Below are positions 6,685 through 17,300 of a DNA stretch of 19,064 nucleotides, one piece after another. Each line of letters begins with the position of its first letter. The stretch's first letter is position 1. Location: positions 1 through 19,064 of the forward strand of contig CAMUZD010000007.1 of NCBI GenBank assembly GCA_947165115.1, written 5' to 3'. Both the position numbers and the translations under genes were made by a program. The notes beneath the pieces are model-generated. The model was not told where the DNA came from and searched no databases. It saw only the letters and a program-made list of their open reading frames with translations. The stretch is from an uncultured Clostridia bacterium (GTDB lineage Bacteria > Bacillota > Clostridia > Oscillospirales > Acutalibacteraceae).

Positions 6685-8778
6685 ATGAAAAGAATAACCG
6701 CTTTATTATTTGCGGTGTTTATTCTGTTCTCTTCCTTTGCTGTTTTTGCCGGTGCAGATTCATCGGCACCTTCGAGGCAAATAAATGTTGTCTTTGATGA
6801 TTCGGGAAGTATGATCAGAAACACCAAAACCAGGGAATCGGTTGATACATGGTGCCAGGCAAAATATGCTATGGAAGTTTTTGCGGCAATGCTCGGGCCG
6901 AATGATTCCATGAGTATTTATGCTATGAGTGATTTTGACAACTCAGATGAAGCCGCCCCGAAGCTGAATCTGGACGGAAGCAGCGGCATGAGCACCAATG
7001 TTGCAAAGGTGCATGAGATGGTTACTTATGCACGTAACACTCCGTTCAACACCGTAAGAAAAGCATATAACGATCTGATCAGGAAGAATGTCGATGAAAA
7101 ATGGCTTGTTGTTCTTACGGACGGAGAGTTTCAGGGAATAGATAATATAAACGAATACTTCGGTCGCAAATCCGATGATGTCAGCGTTATATTTATGGGT
7201 ATGGGAAAAGAATCCGAGTCAAATAACGTTGTCAGTGACGAATCGAAACATGTTTATGCCGTTTATGCAAAAACGAACAAAGAAATTCTTGCAAAAATAA
7301 CCGGTATCTGTACCAGAGTTTTCAACAGCCAGCGTCTCAATGTTAATGCTTCAACGAAGAAGATTTCATTTGATGTTCCTATGGGAGAACTGACTGTGTT
7401 TGCCCAGGGAGCCAATGTTGAAATCAATGGAATAAATTCTGAAAGCGGTCAGACTTTTCTCAGTTCAACCGAGCCGGTCACGGTAAAATACAGTGAAGAA
7501 GCTACAACGAACCCTGCATATCCGAAGGAAGGCTGGGATGTAGATGACGAATTACTCGGCAGCATAGCGACTTTTACCGATGATTTTGTTGCCGGAACCT
7601 ATACGCTCGATGTTACCGGTGCTGAAACAATAGAAGTCTATTATAAACCGAATATCGAAATAGCTGCTTATCTGACTGACAGCCACGGAGACCGTATTCC
7701 GGATTTGTCTGATCTGGAGGCAGGAGAGTATACTATCAATTTTGGCTTGGTTAAGGCAGGAACATCTGAGCCTGTTAAGGATTCGACTCTTCTGGGCGAC
7801 ATTGAATATAAAGCGACGGTTACCAACAACGGAGAAACACACAAGAAAGAATACCATAACGGAGACAAGATCAAGCTTGTTGAGGGCGATCTGGAAATAG
7901 ATGCAAACGCACGGTATCTTGATTATAATACGACCTCAACCAAGATTAAGAATACGATTTTCAAAAATAAGCAGTTATCATTTGAGCTTGTTGATGGTCC
8001 GACTTATTCCATAAATAAAGATGGAATTGAGAATCCCGAGCCGATGAAAGTAAAAGTCCTGCTTGACGGTAAAGAGGCAACTGCAGATCAGTGGAAGAAT
8101 ATGGGCATCCCAAAAGTCAAAATGGCAAAAAGATACAAGTTCAAGGTTGATGATTTTATCATAGAAAAGTCCGATGAAACAGGTGTTTTCAACATAACTC
8201 CTGTACTCAAAGACGGAAAACCGAGTTCAACTGGAGACTATACAGACTGCGATGTGGATATCTCATATGAGGGAACCTCTGGCGCTGAGAAGTGGAAGGG
8301 CAAATCGACCATTACAATGAAAATGACTGATGGGCGATCGTTCATTGATAAATACAAAGGACAGATTATCAGGGCGTTGATTGGGCTTATAATAATGTTG
8401 ATTATTTTGGGGTACACACCTGCCTTCAAGCATTATCTACCTAGAAAGCTCAAAAGTGCACCGACAATCATTTGTTCTTCAGATAATCCGACAGAACCTG
8501 ACAAAAAAAGAAGCGGAAAGTACAGTAAGAATTTTCTGACCACTCTAATCCCTTATAAGGCAGAAACGGGAACAATAGTGTTTGTTCCGCCAAGTGTAAC
8601 AGGAGTCAGGGACTTAAAGATAAAAGGTATAAAGAAAAAGCGAATGAAAATTACAAATCTTGATGATTATCGCGGAGATAAGGATATCACATTCAGAGGG
8701 AAAACTATTGATAAGCAAAAAGAATTGGAAAGCAGTGCAGGATTAAGAATCACTGTAACAAAAAAAGGTAGTACGTAA
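6685..8778 (+). CDS. Secreted, membrane-anchored VWA-domain protein
   Basis: This 697-residue protein begins with a Sec signal peptide (basic MKR, hydrophobic core 5-21, likely cleavage after A22-G23-A24). A von Willebrand factor A domain follows at about 32-215. Its metal-ion-dependent adhesion site has D38-x-S40-x-S42 (FDDSGSM), candidate Thr residues at 119/123, and D146 in the VVLTDGEF strand. Residues 216-560 are a beta-rich extracellular region, possibly Ig-like, of unknown family. A membrane helix at about 561-581 (IIRALIGLIIMLIILGY) is followed by a basic cytosolic tail of about 115 residues (several KKK/KRM patches). This is a type I topology that could pass an outside binding event to the cytosol. 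An AAGGGGG binding site precedes the ATG. Metal-dependent ligand or partner binding is known for VWA domains; the ligand here is unknown. Confidence 0.88.
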   Translation: MKRITALLFAVFILFSSFAVFAGADSSAPSRQINVVFDDSGSMIRNTKTRESVDTWCQAKYAMEVFAAMLGPNDSMSIYAMSDFDNSDEAAPKLNLDGSSGMSTNVAKVHEMVTYARNTPFNTVRKAYNDLIRKNVDEKWLVVLTDGEFQGIDNINEYFGRKSDDVSVIFMGMGKESESNNVVSDESKHVYAVYAKTNKEILAKITGICTRVFNSQRLNVNASTKKISFDVPMGELTVFAQGANVEINGINSESGQTFLSSTEPVTVKYSEEATTNPAYPKEGWDVDDELLGSIATFTDDFVAGTYTLDVTGAETIEVYYKPNIEIAAYLTDSHGDRIPDLSDLEAGEYTINFGLVKAGTSEPVKDSTLLGDIEYKATVTNNGETHKKEYHNGDKIKLVEGDLEIDANARYLDYNTTSTKIKNTIFKNKQLSFELVDGPTYSINKDGIENPEPMKVKVLLDGKEATADQWKNMGIPKVKMAKRYKFKVDDFIIEKSDETGVFNITPVLKDGKPSSTGDYTDCDVDISYEGTSGAEKWKGKSTITMKMTDGRSFIDKYKGQIIRALIGLIIMLIILGYTPAFKHYLPRKLKSAPTIICSSDNPTEPDKKRSGKYSKNFLTTLIPYKAETGTIVFVPPSVTGVRDLKIKGIKKKRMKITNLDDYRGDKDITFRGKTIDKQKELESSAGLRITVTKKGST

Positions 8779-8842
8779 ATAAGAAAAACAGATAGGAAAT
8801 GGTATTTATAATAAGCTTTGAAAATAATTGGAGGTATTTTAA
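8779..8842 (+). promoter_or_regulatory. Longest intergenic gap; possible internal promoter and GGAGG site for tubulin-like gene
   Basis: This 64-base gap is the widest in the window. It contains a perfect TATAAT at 8807-8812, but no TTGACA-like hexamer lies 16-18 bases upstream and there is no extended TG, so promoter activity is only a possibility. A GGAGG at 8830-8834 sits eight bases before the ATG at 8843 and is a convincing ribosome binding site. No terminator hairpin is visible, so read-through from the VWA gene is expected. Confidence 0.35.
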
Positions 8843-11800
8843 ATGAACGCACCCACATTATTAGTCGGTCTCGGAGGAGCCGGAAGCAAAATAGTTGAGA
8901 GAGTCCGCAGGATGACTGAGGAAGACGGAAATGAAAACATTTCTTTTGTTGTTTTTGATACTGACAGCAACGAGCTGGAAGAAATCAAACGCCGTAATCC
9001 TTCAATGTATACAGTTCAGACATCAACTAACCAGAAGGTCGGTGAGTATCTTTCGCATGATACCCATGCAAGAGATACATGGTTTCCGGTTAATGCAGTG
9101 TTGAATAATAAATCTCTTACGGAAGGTGCCGGTCAGGTTCGCTCTGTTTCCCGACTTGCATTTGAGACCGCGGTCAGATCAAATAAGATGGAGCCTTTGA
9201 GACAAGCTATTCAGAACCTGTTCAAGGTAGAGGAAAACCGTCCGGATCAGGCTTTGAGAGTTGTAATCGTCAGTTCGCTTGCGGGCGGCACAGGCTCCGG
9301 TTTGGTTCTGCCTGTTGCTCTTTATATTCAGAATTATCTTAATACAGCTTTTCCCGGAAGTTCCAATATTGCAAGAGGATTTTTCCTGCTTCCTGAAGTT
9401 TTTTATGAGGTTATACACGGCCAGGCGGAAAGAAACAATCTCAAAGCCAACGCTTATGCGGCTTTGAGGGAACTGGATGCTTTCATGATGAAAAGCGACG
9501 GAAAGCTGCCGGATCAATACAAAGACTATGTCAGGATATACTTTCCCAGAGAAGCATCCGAAGGTTTTGAAGAGTATAATGTGAATCCTTATGACTTCTG
9601 TTTTCTTTTTGATGCTCAGAATGCAGAGGGAGCAAAACTTAATTCACATGAACAGTATCTCGATCATGCCGCCACCTGTATTTATGCTCAGTCTATCGGT
9701 CCTATGAACAAGAGGAGCAATTCCTCGGAAGACAACACCATAAGAAGTCTGGCTCGCGAATCCGGACGAAACAGGTATGCCGGTGCAGGTGCCTCAATGC
9801 TTATATATCCGTTTAATGATATAAGAAGGTTTATCGCACTTAACTGGGCAAAACTCTGCGTTTCTGATAAGTGGCTTGAGTTTGACAGAAAATATAAAGA
9901 AGTCTGCAAAGAAAACGCAAAGTCTAGAGAAAGAGGAATCTCCGCACAAAATCCGGATGAGAATTCATACTATGTTTCGCAGATTGATTCTCTTGCAAAG
10001 AATAATGATGCTTTTTCAAAATCTATTGTTGCTTCATGTTCAATGTATGAAGGTGTAACAAAAACAGGAGTCCGATGGGAACAATACGTTAATAATCTGC
10101 TTAAAAAAGCAAAAGAAGATATCTGTGATGACAATCCCGTTCTTTCAAGAATGAGGGGTGATATTACTGATATAAGCAGCGATTTGTCTATCGATTGGAA
10201 GAAGTACTCTGAACTGTATAACGAAGAGGTTAAGTATTACAAAACCATATGCGCATTCGTTGAAGAGTATTCTCCCACAATTGCATATTCGCTTTTCAAA
10301 AAAGTGGACAAGGGCACGGCAGAGGAGAGACTGCCGTATAGACTAGAGACATATATGATGAGCACTGAAGGTAAGTATCTGCATCCGAACGCAATCAGAT
10401 ATTTGCTGATAAATATCAGAAAATCTCTCAAGGCGGCCAAGGAGAATCTTGACAAAGAAATTGATAAAATGAAATCGGAGCTCGAAAACGAGAATTCGAT
10501 TATAGGTTTATCTGATGATGAATCTGAGGAAGCCAACGCAGCGGCTCTTAGCAGGAAAGAAGTGTCTCTTTTAGACAAATTAAAGAATAAGCCAACGAGC
10601 GAACAGAATGAAGTTGCTGAAAACCTTACAACTTTTATGGAAAATATTGAAACCTATAAAGTTAAGAAGGCTCAGCAGTATGTTACTACGTATGGATTAA
10701 CCCATATTGAAAAGTTGCTCAAAGCCTACAGCCTTTTCTACAGATCTTTTGAAGCAAAAGTTGATAATATTGATAAGGAAATCGCAGACATAAAGAGAAG
10801 ACATGTTAGCGTTAAAGGATCTACCAAGAGATACGTCTGTGCTTCCGAAAAGTGCTTTGAGAAAATCAAAGACAAATATATATATTTAGGCAGTTATATC
10901 GACATTGATTCCGAACTGTGTGAAAATATATATAACGGAATGAGAGAATACATTGATGTTGCCAGTTTATCAACAAGCGGAAAAGCAAGCAACAAATACT
11001 TCAGCAGAGTTTTTGAAGATGGTATCATAAAGTATTATGAAAACCAGGTTATATCACAGTATGGGTCGGAGATTGACGTTGATATTATTGACGCAATTGA
11101 AAACGAGTTCGATTATGAGCACGACTATGACCAGTTTGATGATACAGAACTTGAAGTTGAGCAGTATGTAAGGAATGTAATTAATTCCACCAGAAAACTT
11201 GCGTGTCCGTTTATAGAAAGACCCATTGATAATGCCGGCGATGGTATAGATTCCTGTACTTTCAACGAAGAGCTGAATCCGGCTCCCGGAGATGAGTCGC
11301 CCAGAGCTATTCTCATAAACAGCGAACTCAAGAATTTCGGCGCTGCGCCGGATAAAGATGTATCTAAGTATAAAATTACATTCTATAAATCATTCTATGG
11401 TCTTAAGGCCAATGATTTAGGCAAATTTGCTCCTGCCAAAAAGACTGCAACAAACGACAGAGCGGCAGGCGAATACTATAAAGCCTATTTTGAGCTTATA
11501 AACCATATTCATCCTGTTCCTCATCTCAGCAAGGAAATCAGCCCGCACATTGATAAATGGTGGCACATTGTTACCAAAATTCCCGATCTTGATGCGGGTA
11601 ATCAGGCAATGCAGGAAAACAGAATCTATGCTGCATTCTTCTGGGGCATAATCAGCGGATATATCAGACTTACGGATGAAACCAACAAATCAAAGATTTA
11701 TAAAATTGATAAAGATTCGTTGGAAACCGATGACGAGAATCTGATTGTTTCAAACGGCACTGCATGTGACAGATTGTATGAGGTTCTTGATGCGATAGCG

Positions 11801-12316
11801 ATTTATCCTGAACTTGTAATAAAGATTCTTTCTGAAATTGAAGAAGCAATCGGATATGATGTATATAAAGGTAAAACTTTCGATAAAGGTATACTTAGCA
11901 ATTATCTGAGCAAGTTTGCTATGGCTGAGCCCGGTATCGGGTGTGATCAGGACGGAAATTCCGAACCGGCAACCAGCGTTTTCAGCATTCCTATGCTTAT
12001 GAAGAAATCGACAACACCCGATAATTATTACGAGGACAGTGTTATTGAAATGCTGAAAGTCGAGATAGAAGAGATTAAAAAGTATCTCGGCAGGTTTATC
12101 GGCGAAAAGGATCTTCCGGCAAAATTCGGAGATGTTCTTAAAGATCAATTTGATAAGTATCTTAAGGATGTTGACAAAGAAAAGACAGTTGAACCGGAGA
12201 TTTATAAAGGATCTCTGTTCTTCAGAGTCTGCGCAACCGTTGCAAAGGCTTTCAAAGAAATGGGACTTGAAGATGAAGCAAGAGACATTGAGAATAAGAG
12301 AGACAGCTTGATTTAA
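8843..12316 (+). CDS. Large tubulin/FtsZ-like GTPase (Tubulin_2 type)
   Basis: Residues about 1-350 of this 1157-residue protein carry a tubulin/FtsZ-superfamily GTPase fold. It opens with PTLLVGLGGAGSK (glycine loop at 9-16), then VVFDTDSNELEEI, which matches the second strand region of FtsZ. The tubulin signature loop GGTGSG is at 148-153 after VVIVSSLA. NAYAALRELDAF is placed where FtsZ has its nucleotide-base-contacting Asn helix. No clear NxDxxD T7 catalytic loop was found. The remaining 800 residues are mostly charged alpha helix, with likely coiled coils around 540-660 and a very acidic stretch near 750-775. There is no membrane segment. FtsZ is about 380 residues, so two thirds of the protein is a system-specific extension. 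Family members commonly lie beside VWA genes; filament formation here is inferred. Confidence 0.88.
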   Translation: MNAPTLLVGLGGAGSKIVERVRRMTEEDGNENISFVVFDTDSNELEEIKRRNPSMYTVQTSTNQKVGEYLSHDTHARDTWFPVNAVLNNKSLTEGAGQVRSVSRLAFETAVRSNKMEPLRQAIQNLFKVEENRPDQALRVVIVSSLAGGTGSGLVLPVALYIQNYLNTAFPGSSNIARGFFLLPEVFYEVIHGQAERNNLKANAYAALRELDAFMMKSDGKLPDQYKDYVRIYFPREASEGFEEYNVNPYDFCFLFDAQNAEGAKLNSHEQYLDHAATCIYAQSIGPMNKRSNSSEDNTIRSLARESGRNRYAGAGASMLIYPFNDIRRFIALNWAKLCVSDKWLEFDRKYKEVCKENAKSRERGISAQNPDENSYYVSQIDSLAKNNDAFSKSIVASCSMYEGVTKTGVRWEQYVNNLLKKAKEDICDDNPVLSRMRGDITDISSDLSIDWKKYSELYNEEVKYYKTICAFVEEYSPTIAYSLFKKVDKGTAEERLPYRLETYMMSTEGKYLHPNAIRYLLINIRKSLKAAKENLDKEIDKMKSELENENSIIGLSDDESEEANAAALSRKEVSLLDKLKNKPTSEQNEVAENLTTFMENIETYKVKKAQQYVTTYGLTHIEKLLKAYSLFYRSFEAKVDNIDKEIADIKRRHVSVKGSTKRYVCASEKCFEKIKDKYIYLGSYIDIDSELCENIYNGMREYIDVASLSTSGKASNKYFSRVFEDGIIKYYENQVISQYGSEIDVDIIDAIENEFDYEHDYDQFDDTELEVEQYVRNVINSTRKLACPFIERPIDNAGDGIDSCTFNEELNPAPGDESPRAILINSELKNFGAAPDKDVSKYKITFYKSFYGLKANDLGKFAPAKKTATNDRAAGEYYKAYFELINHIHPVPHLSKEISPHIDKWWHIVTKIPDLDAGNQAMQENRIYAAFFWGIISGYIRLTDETNKSKIYKIDKDSLETDDENLIVSNGTACDRLYEVLDAIAIYPELVIKILSEIEEAIGYDVYKGKTFDKGILSNYLSKFAMAEPGIGCDQDGNSEPATSVFSIPMLMKKSTTPDNYYEDSVIEMLKVEIEEIKKYLGRFIGEKDLPAKFGDVLKDQFDKYLKDVDKEKTVEPEIYKGSLFFRVCATVAKAFKEMGLEDEARDIENKRDSLI

Positions 12317-12340
12317 TGAGCTTTTCGACCTTCCATGATA

Positions 12341-12350
12341 AAGGTGGTGA
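12341..12350 (+). promoter_or_regulatory. Ribosome binding site supporting a TTG start
   Basis: AAGGTGGTGA lies six bases before the TTG at 12357. An in-frame TGA at 12348-12350 rules out any start further upstream, and no closer ATG exists, so this site decides the start. ACCTT at 12328-12332 could pair with AAGGT at 12341-12345 and partly mask it, but five base pairs are weak. Confidence 0.6.
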
Positions 12351-12356
12351 ATACTG

Positions 12357-14309
12357 TTGTATTCGGTAATTATACAGAACCAAAAAACTATTGATGAATT
12401 CACGGATTATCATCCCCTTTTTCTCGAAGCAATGAAAAAGGGGAAGGTCGGAGTGTGCAAATGGATTGAGTCGGGAAGAACAATTGACACCGCTTTGCCT
12501 GATCTTTCATATATGACTGATGATAAAGATGAATGGCGCGCCGTGATAGTGCGTCTTGAAGGAGACGGAACGGGCGGGCATCCAGCCGATTTGAGAAATC
12601 CTTATGATTTTCAGGAAAATAAGGATAAAACCAGATCAACAATTGTCGAAGAAAGCAACATTCCTTTGATCAGGTTGTGCCAGATGCTTGGCGGAGTTCC
12701 GGAGCCTGATGTTGAATTCAAAGCAGTTCTTAAAGACTCGGAGAACAAAAATGAAATACCGCATATCATATATGAGCCGGTTGAAGATGAAGAGAGTGAA
12801 AAAAGAAACAGAGTTTATGAAGATCTGGTAAACAAATACAGATTCAACGGCAAACCCCCTAAATCTATAGTTATAATTACTGTCAGAAAAGACTATTCAG
12901 AAGAACGCATTTCAAGTGAAAGCTGGAAAATGCACAAAGAATCCGAGAGCTCGGATTTCTGGAAGCGCAATCATTATCCGTCCAAATGCCGGTTTCTTGT
13001 ATATGATTACAAAACTCTGGGCAATAATCATCTTGAATATGATAAATTCTGTTTCTGGATGTCAATTCTTCTCTTATCGTTGAATGAGATTGACCCATCA
13101 ACTCTTCAGGCCTACAGATTATATGATCTGTCAATTGATATTGATAAGATTTCTCTTGAGGATAACTTTGAAGACACGCTGACACTTGTAAGATCGGTGA
13201 AGGAACAAATTGAGCGCGAATTAAGGCGCGAAAGAGAAAAAAGCAAGGATGTTAAGCCGGAAATACCCGAATTTGAAATGACGGTTGATGTTCCGATCGA
13301 AGAAATCGATGACCGTGGAATTTGCGTAAATCCAAGACGATACGGTTTGTTCAGTTCCGGTATTCTCAGTGAAACAGGGCGCTGGACTCAGGATAAGGAT
13401 CAGTCTGTCAGAAGTTTTGAAAGTGCCATTCAGGTCGCAGAGAGAACACTTGATGTTAAAGCAGATCAGACACGTGCAGACTGCAAATACCCAGGCGGAC
13501 CGGTGGTTGCTCTTGATAAATTCCAGAGAGAAGATATGGAAGAGAAGATCAATGAACTGTATGATGCGATTATAGAAATACAGGAGAATCTGCCGTCCAG
13601 ACTGTCCGACAGCGAAAAGGTTAATCAAAAATCCGAAAAAGTGAAAAATTACCTGAGAAAAAGATTTTCAAAAGCATCTGCTTTGATTTCTTTGGGATTG
13701 ACTGCGTTTGTTATTATACTGGGATTTGTTTTCTCTTTCCTCGATGCTACAAAAGAGCACGCACCGTCGTATGATACCGTGATGATACCCATAGCCGCGG
13801 GAATAGTCTTCTCTGCTGTTTGCGCATTCATTGTTGTCCTTATACAAAAGGGAAAACTGAATTCGCTGATAAGAGAATTCAACGATGTGTTCAGCAAAGC
13901 AATCGCAAAACTCAACGGAAGCACCGATAATTATTCAAAATATCTGAGTTCGGTTGCTTCTCATACACGCGGCTGCACTTATATTGTTGAATCAGAAAAA
14001 ATCGATTACTATCAGGAAAGTGGAAAAGCGCGCAAAATGAAGCATGTTAAAGCTCTTTCCCTGTTTATAACCAAGATCAGAATATGGGCAAAGGCATTCA
14101 ACCTCAACAAACTTGAAGAGGCGGATACTTATGAATATGTTGAAGCTGACACTGAGACTGAGCCTTCCGAGAACGAGCTTTACACATTTGAGACAGACGG
14201 AGAATATCCCGTTAATCTTAACAGCTCCGGAAAAGTGATTTATTCTCCGTTTGAGTTCGTAAAAACTATAAGAATTGAAAGAGAGGAGTTGTATTGTGAC
14301 ACAGATTGA
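12357..14309 (+). CDS. Two-helix membrane protein of unknown function
   Basis: This 650-residue protein matches no family I recognise. Residues 1-435 are soluble. The first 250 read as an alpha/beta domain with hydrophobic strands such as KSIVIITVRKDY and RFLVYDY. A charged helix (about 275-310, ERELRREREKSK) follows, then a second small domain, then a helix before the membrane. Two membrane helices lie at about 440-463 and 474-496, separated by a ten-residue loop, so both ends should be cytosolic. The last 150 residues are soluble and Glu-rich near the end. It starts with TTG after AAGGTGGTGA and its stop lies 14 bases inside the next gene, so it is probably translationally coupled to the giant membrane protein and may be its partner. 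No catalytic motif was found. Confidence 0.8.
   Translation: MYSVIIQNQKTIDEFTDYHPLFLEAMKKGKVGVCKWIESGRTIDTALPDLSYMTDDKDEWRAVIVRLEGDGTGGHPADLRNPYDFQENKDKTRSTIVEESNIPLIRLCQMLGGVPEPDVEFKAVLKDSENKNEIPHIIYEPVEDEESEKRNRVYEDLVNKYRFNGKPPKSIVIITVRKDYSEERISSESWKMHKESESSDFWKRNHYPSKCRFLVYDYKTLGNNHLEYDKFCFWMSILLLSLNEIDPSTLQAYRLYDLSIDIDKISLEDNFEDTLTLVRSVKEQIERELRREREKSKDVKPEIPEFEMTVDVPIEEIDDRGICVNPRRYGLFSSGILSETGRWTQDKDQSVRSFESAIQVAERTLDVKADQTRADCKYPGGPVVALDKFQREDMEEKINELYDAIIEIQENLPSRLSDSEKVNQKSEKVKNYLRKRFSKASALISLGLTAFVIILGFVFSFLDATKEHAPSYDTVMIPIAAGIVFSAVCAFIVVLIQKGKLNSLIREFNDVFSKAIAKLNGSTDNYSKYLSSVASHTRGCTYIVESEKIDYYQESGKARKMKHVKALSLFITKIRIWAKAFNLNKLEEADTYEYVEADTETEPSENELYTFETDGEYPVNLNSSGKVIYSPFEFVKTIRIEREELYCDTD
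14281..14288 (+). promoter_or_regulatory. Ribosome binding site that sets the giant gene's start at GTG 14296
   Basis: GAGAGGAG lies seven bases before an in-frame GTG at 14296. The longer reading from TTG 14275 would place this purine block inside the coding region and has no comparable site ahead of it. The GTG start removes seven residues and puts the first membrane helix close to the N-terminus. Confidence 0.65.
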
Positions 14310-17300
14310 TGCTTTAAAAATCTTTGCCGTTATTGCAGTCACGGCAATCCTCTCTTTGGCGCAGGTTCTGATTAATATCAAAAAAGTTAAAAGAGCGCGA
14401 CAGGCGTTGATGGTGCCTATTTCGCTTATTCTGTCAGTAATACTTGTTATTGTAGCTCATTATAATTTTCAGCGTATTTATGACTATTTCTCTTTAAATA
14501 ATCTTATAGCAGAAGTCCAATCGGGATTACTCCCCGGAGAAGATACCGTACTCTTGGCAGAAGAATCAGAGCTTGGCGCAGATAATCTTTTATCCGGAGA
14601 GCAGGAAACTGCCGCTCAGACTGATACCGGGAATCAGGACATCATAAGATTTCTTTTCGGTTCAGAAGTTGTTCTGATAAATCTGCTTGTAATGCTTGCT
14701 TATCTTGTCCTTAAGGTGATTGTATGTTTGTTGCTTTGGTGTTTTGCGGACGGCAAAAAGACATTGGAGCTTACTGCAGGAACCTTCTATTATTACGATT
14801 ATGAAGATTATCTTGAATGGTTTCTCAAAGACAGATGGGCGAATTTCAGAAAATACCTCAGAGCTGTTTCCATATCGGTTACCATAGCAACCGGAATATG
14901 GTTGGCCCTGACCTGGTATTTAGGCCGCGAGTCAGAATGGTGGATTATAGCATTCCCGATAATTGCTGTTATTGTTGTTAATGAAATGTTCAACTTTGTT
15001 AACGGAAAAACAAAGGAAGAGCTTGAGTTTGACGTAATGGGAGAAGCAGCTTCTTCTCAGAAAATCAGCAATTTCAATAAGGTTCGTCAGATCTTTGAGC
15101 AGACTTTACCGGGCCCGCTTCTTTTCTCACACAGCGGCTGCGATTTTGTAAACCGTGAGAGCCCAGGTAATGACATCGAAGGTCTTCTGAATTCCAATCT
15201 CAGGCCGGAAATAGCTGCAGCAAAATACTTTGCCGGCGACGAGAGATGGAAAAAAGTCGGGATGGATGAGTTCAAGGCAACAATCGAACTGGTTAAAGGC
15301 AAAAATGTTGTGTTTTTTGACCCGTTTTACCGTGATTTGTCTGTCTGCCTTACTCTCCCCATCATCAACGCTTTGCTGAAAGGCAGAAAATGCCTTGTTG
15401 TTACAGGCAGAAGCACTATCTGCGATGATGTCAAAGACTGGTTGTCGGAAATGATAGCCGATTTCAGCAGGATGAAATCTCTTTGGAGAGTATCCGAACT
15501 GGATGAGGATGGTCATAGTTGTGAAGTGGGTATTCTGAGTTTCCCCAAGCTCTATGATAACAGACTGATGATGGTTAACAGGGATTTCTTCAAGGAAACA
15601 GATTTCGTTCTTTTCCTTGAGCCCTCCATTATTGTCAGCACCGCTCAGATTGCATTATCTATCCTTGCCGGATCGGTTTGTGCGGATGGAAAAAAACCTG
15701 TTTACTGTATCTGCGACCGCAATTGTGACGGCCTTGTGGATACGATGTCGCATGTGCTTCAGGCGGATATTACTACCGTTGTTGCCCCTCCTGTTCCCAG
15801 ATGCATGTATACCTGCATGTGTTGGGATGCAGGCGGTGAGTTCAGAAGGCAGAGCCTGTTTGATAAGCAGGTCGACTATCTCGGCAACGGCGTTGAAATA
15901 GGCGCAATTGCAGTCAAAAATCAGATACCAGAGGTTAACTGGTATTGTGAGAGCAAAGCTCCGATAATTGATATTAAAGCAATTGCAGGCAAATGTTATG
16001 CTGCGCTGTGTAAGTTTATGAATATACCTTCACAGCAGAAGAGTCTGGAGGAGAGAATTAAATTTGTCTCGAATCCCTGGCTTGCACCTAAGAAAAAGGA
16101 GAATTTTATAATTGCAGAAGATGAATTCTGCAACATGTTCTGCTCTTTGCAGGCATATCTCTCAAGAGGAATAACCCAGTCGTTTGTCAATATTATTTCA
16201 GAGAACTATCTGCTGAGAGATTATATGCGTTGCAACAAGCAGATATTTACAACCAATCCCGATGCAATACCATCTGTGGTTCCGGACTATGCCAAAACCG
16301 AAAGGAATACTCTGTTCAAACTTCTTATTGAAATGTCGTTGAGACCGGTACCGGAATCGGAGGTCATAAATGAATTCAAACTGGTGGGAATCGGTGACGC
16401 AGACGCGCTCGAAATTCTTACCAATATGCTTGCCAAGTATACTTTTGCAGACAATTCCATTTTCAATGTTGAAAGCCATCAGATTGAAACGGATTCGCTG
16501 GCAACTGTATCTGAATCACTTTTCTCTATTGAACTCAGCAGATTTGAGGAAGTATTCAGCAATTCTCTCAGAACAGCATATTATGTTCTTGAAGAAGAAG
16601 ACCGGGAAGATGCGTATGTCGACGCCAGACTTTTCGGGCAGGTTACCCAGCATCTGTTACCGGGGCAGTATATTGTTTATGACGGAAAGTATTATTATGC
16701 GAAACTGATTTCTCCTCAGAGCGGAGTAGTGCTCAGAAGGGCATCGGATCTTTATGACGGTCGCAGATACTATCGTCAGATAAGGAACTACACATTTGAA
16801 GAGCAATTTGATAACAGCTTAGAGCGGGTAGTGTCGATTTCGGGTATTGAAATAGCGGTTTACTATGCCTGCTTTAAGGTTGAGACCGATGGTTATCTTG
16901 ATTTGAGTGATTATCATGATCTCAGATCCTCAAAAGAGGTGCTCTTCAAAGGCGATCCCAATATTGATAATTTCACCAGGCAATATAAAAATAAAGCAAT
17001 TATGCGTATTAAGCTTCCCGAATCGGATAAGCCTGAGGAAGATAACAAAGACCGGTATACTCTTTGTATGCTTCTGCAGGAAGTATTCCGAACGATTTTT
17101 CCAAATAACTGGCAGTATATTGCAGCTTTGACAAAACCGGAAGAAAACGTAGAAGGAATTCTTAACTATCTTGTATATCCTGTTAACGGCGCAGTGGAAG
17201 ACGGATATATTTATATTGTTGAAGACAGCGAAATGGACTTGGGCCTTTTAGGCGCTTTCGAAAGAAATCTTTATAAGATTTTTTCAATAATTGCCGATTT

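Noticed and set aside
12328..12345. Hairpin ACCTT/AAGGT that could mask the ribosome binding site
   Set aside because: Five base pairs with an eight-base loop are too weak to claim regulation without conservation.
11750..12403. Minus-strand open frame of 217 codons
   Set aside because: It is antisense to the end of the tubulin-like gene and the start of the next one, with Phe/Ile-rich low-complexity sequence typical of a shadow frame.
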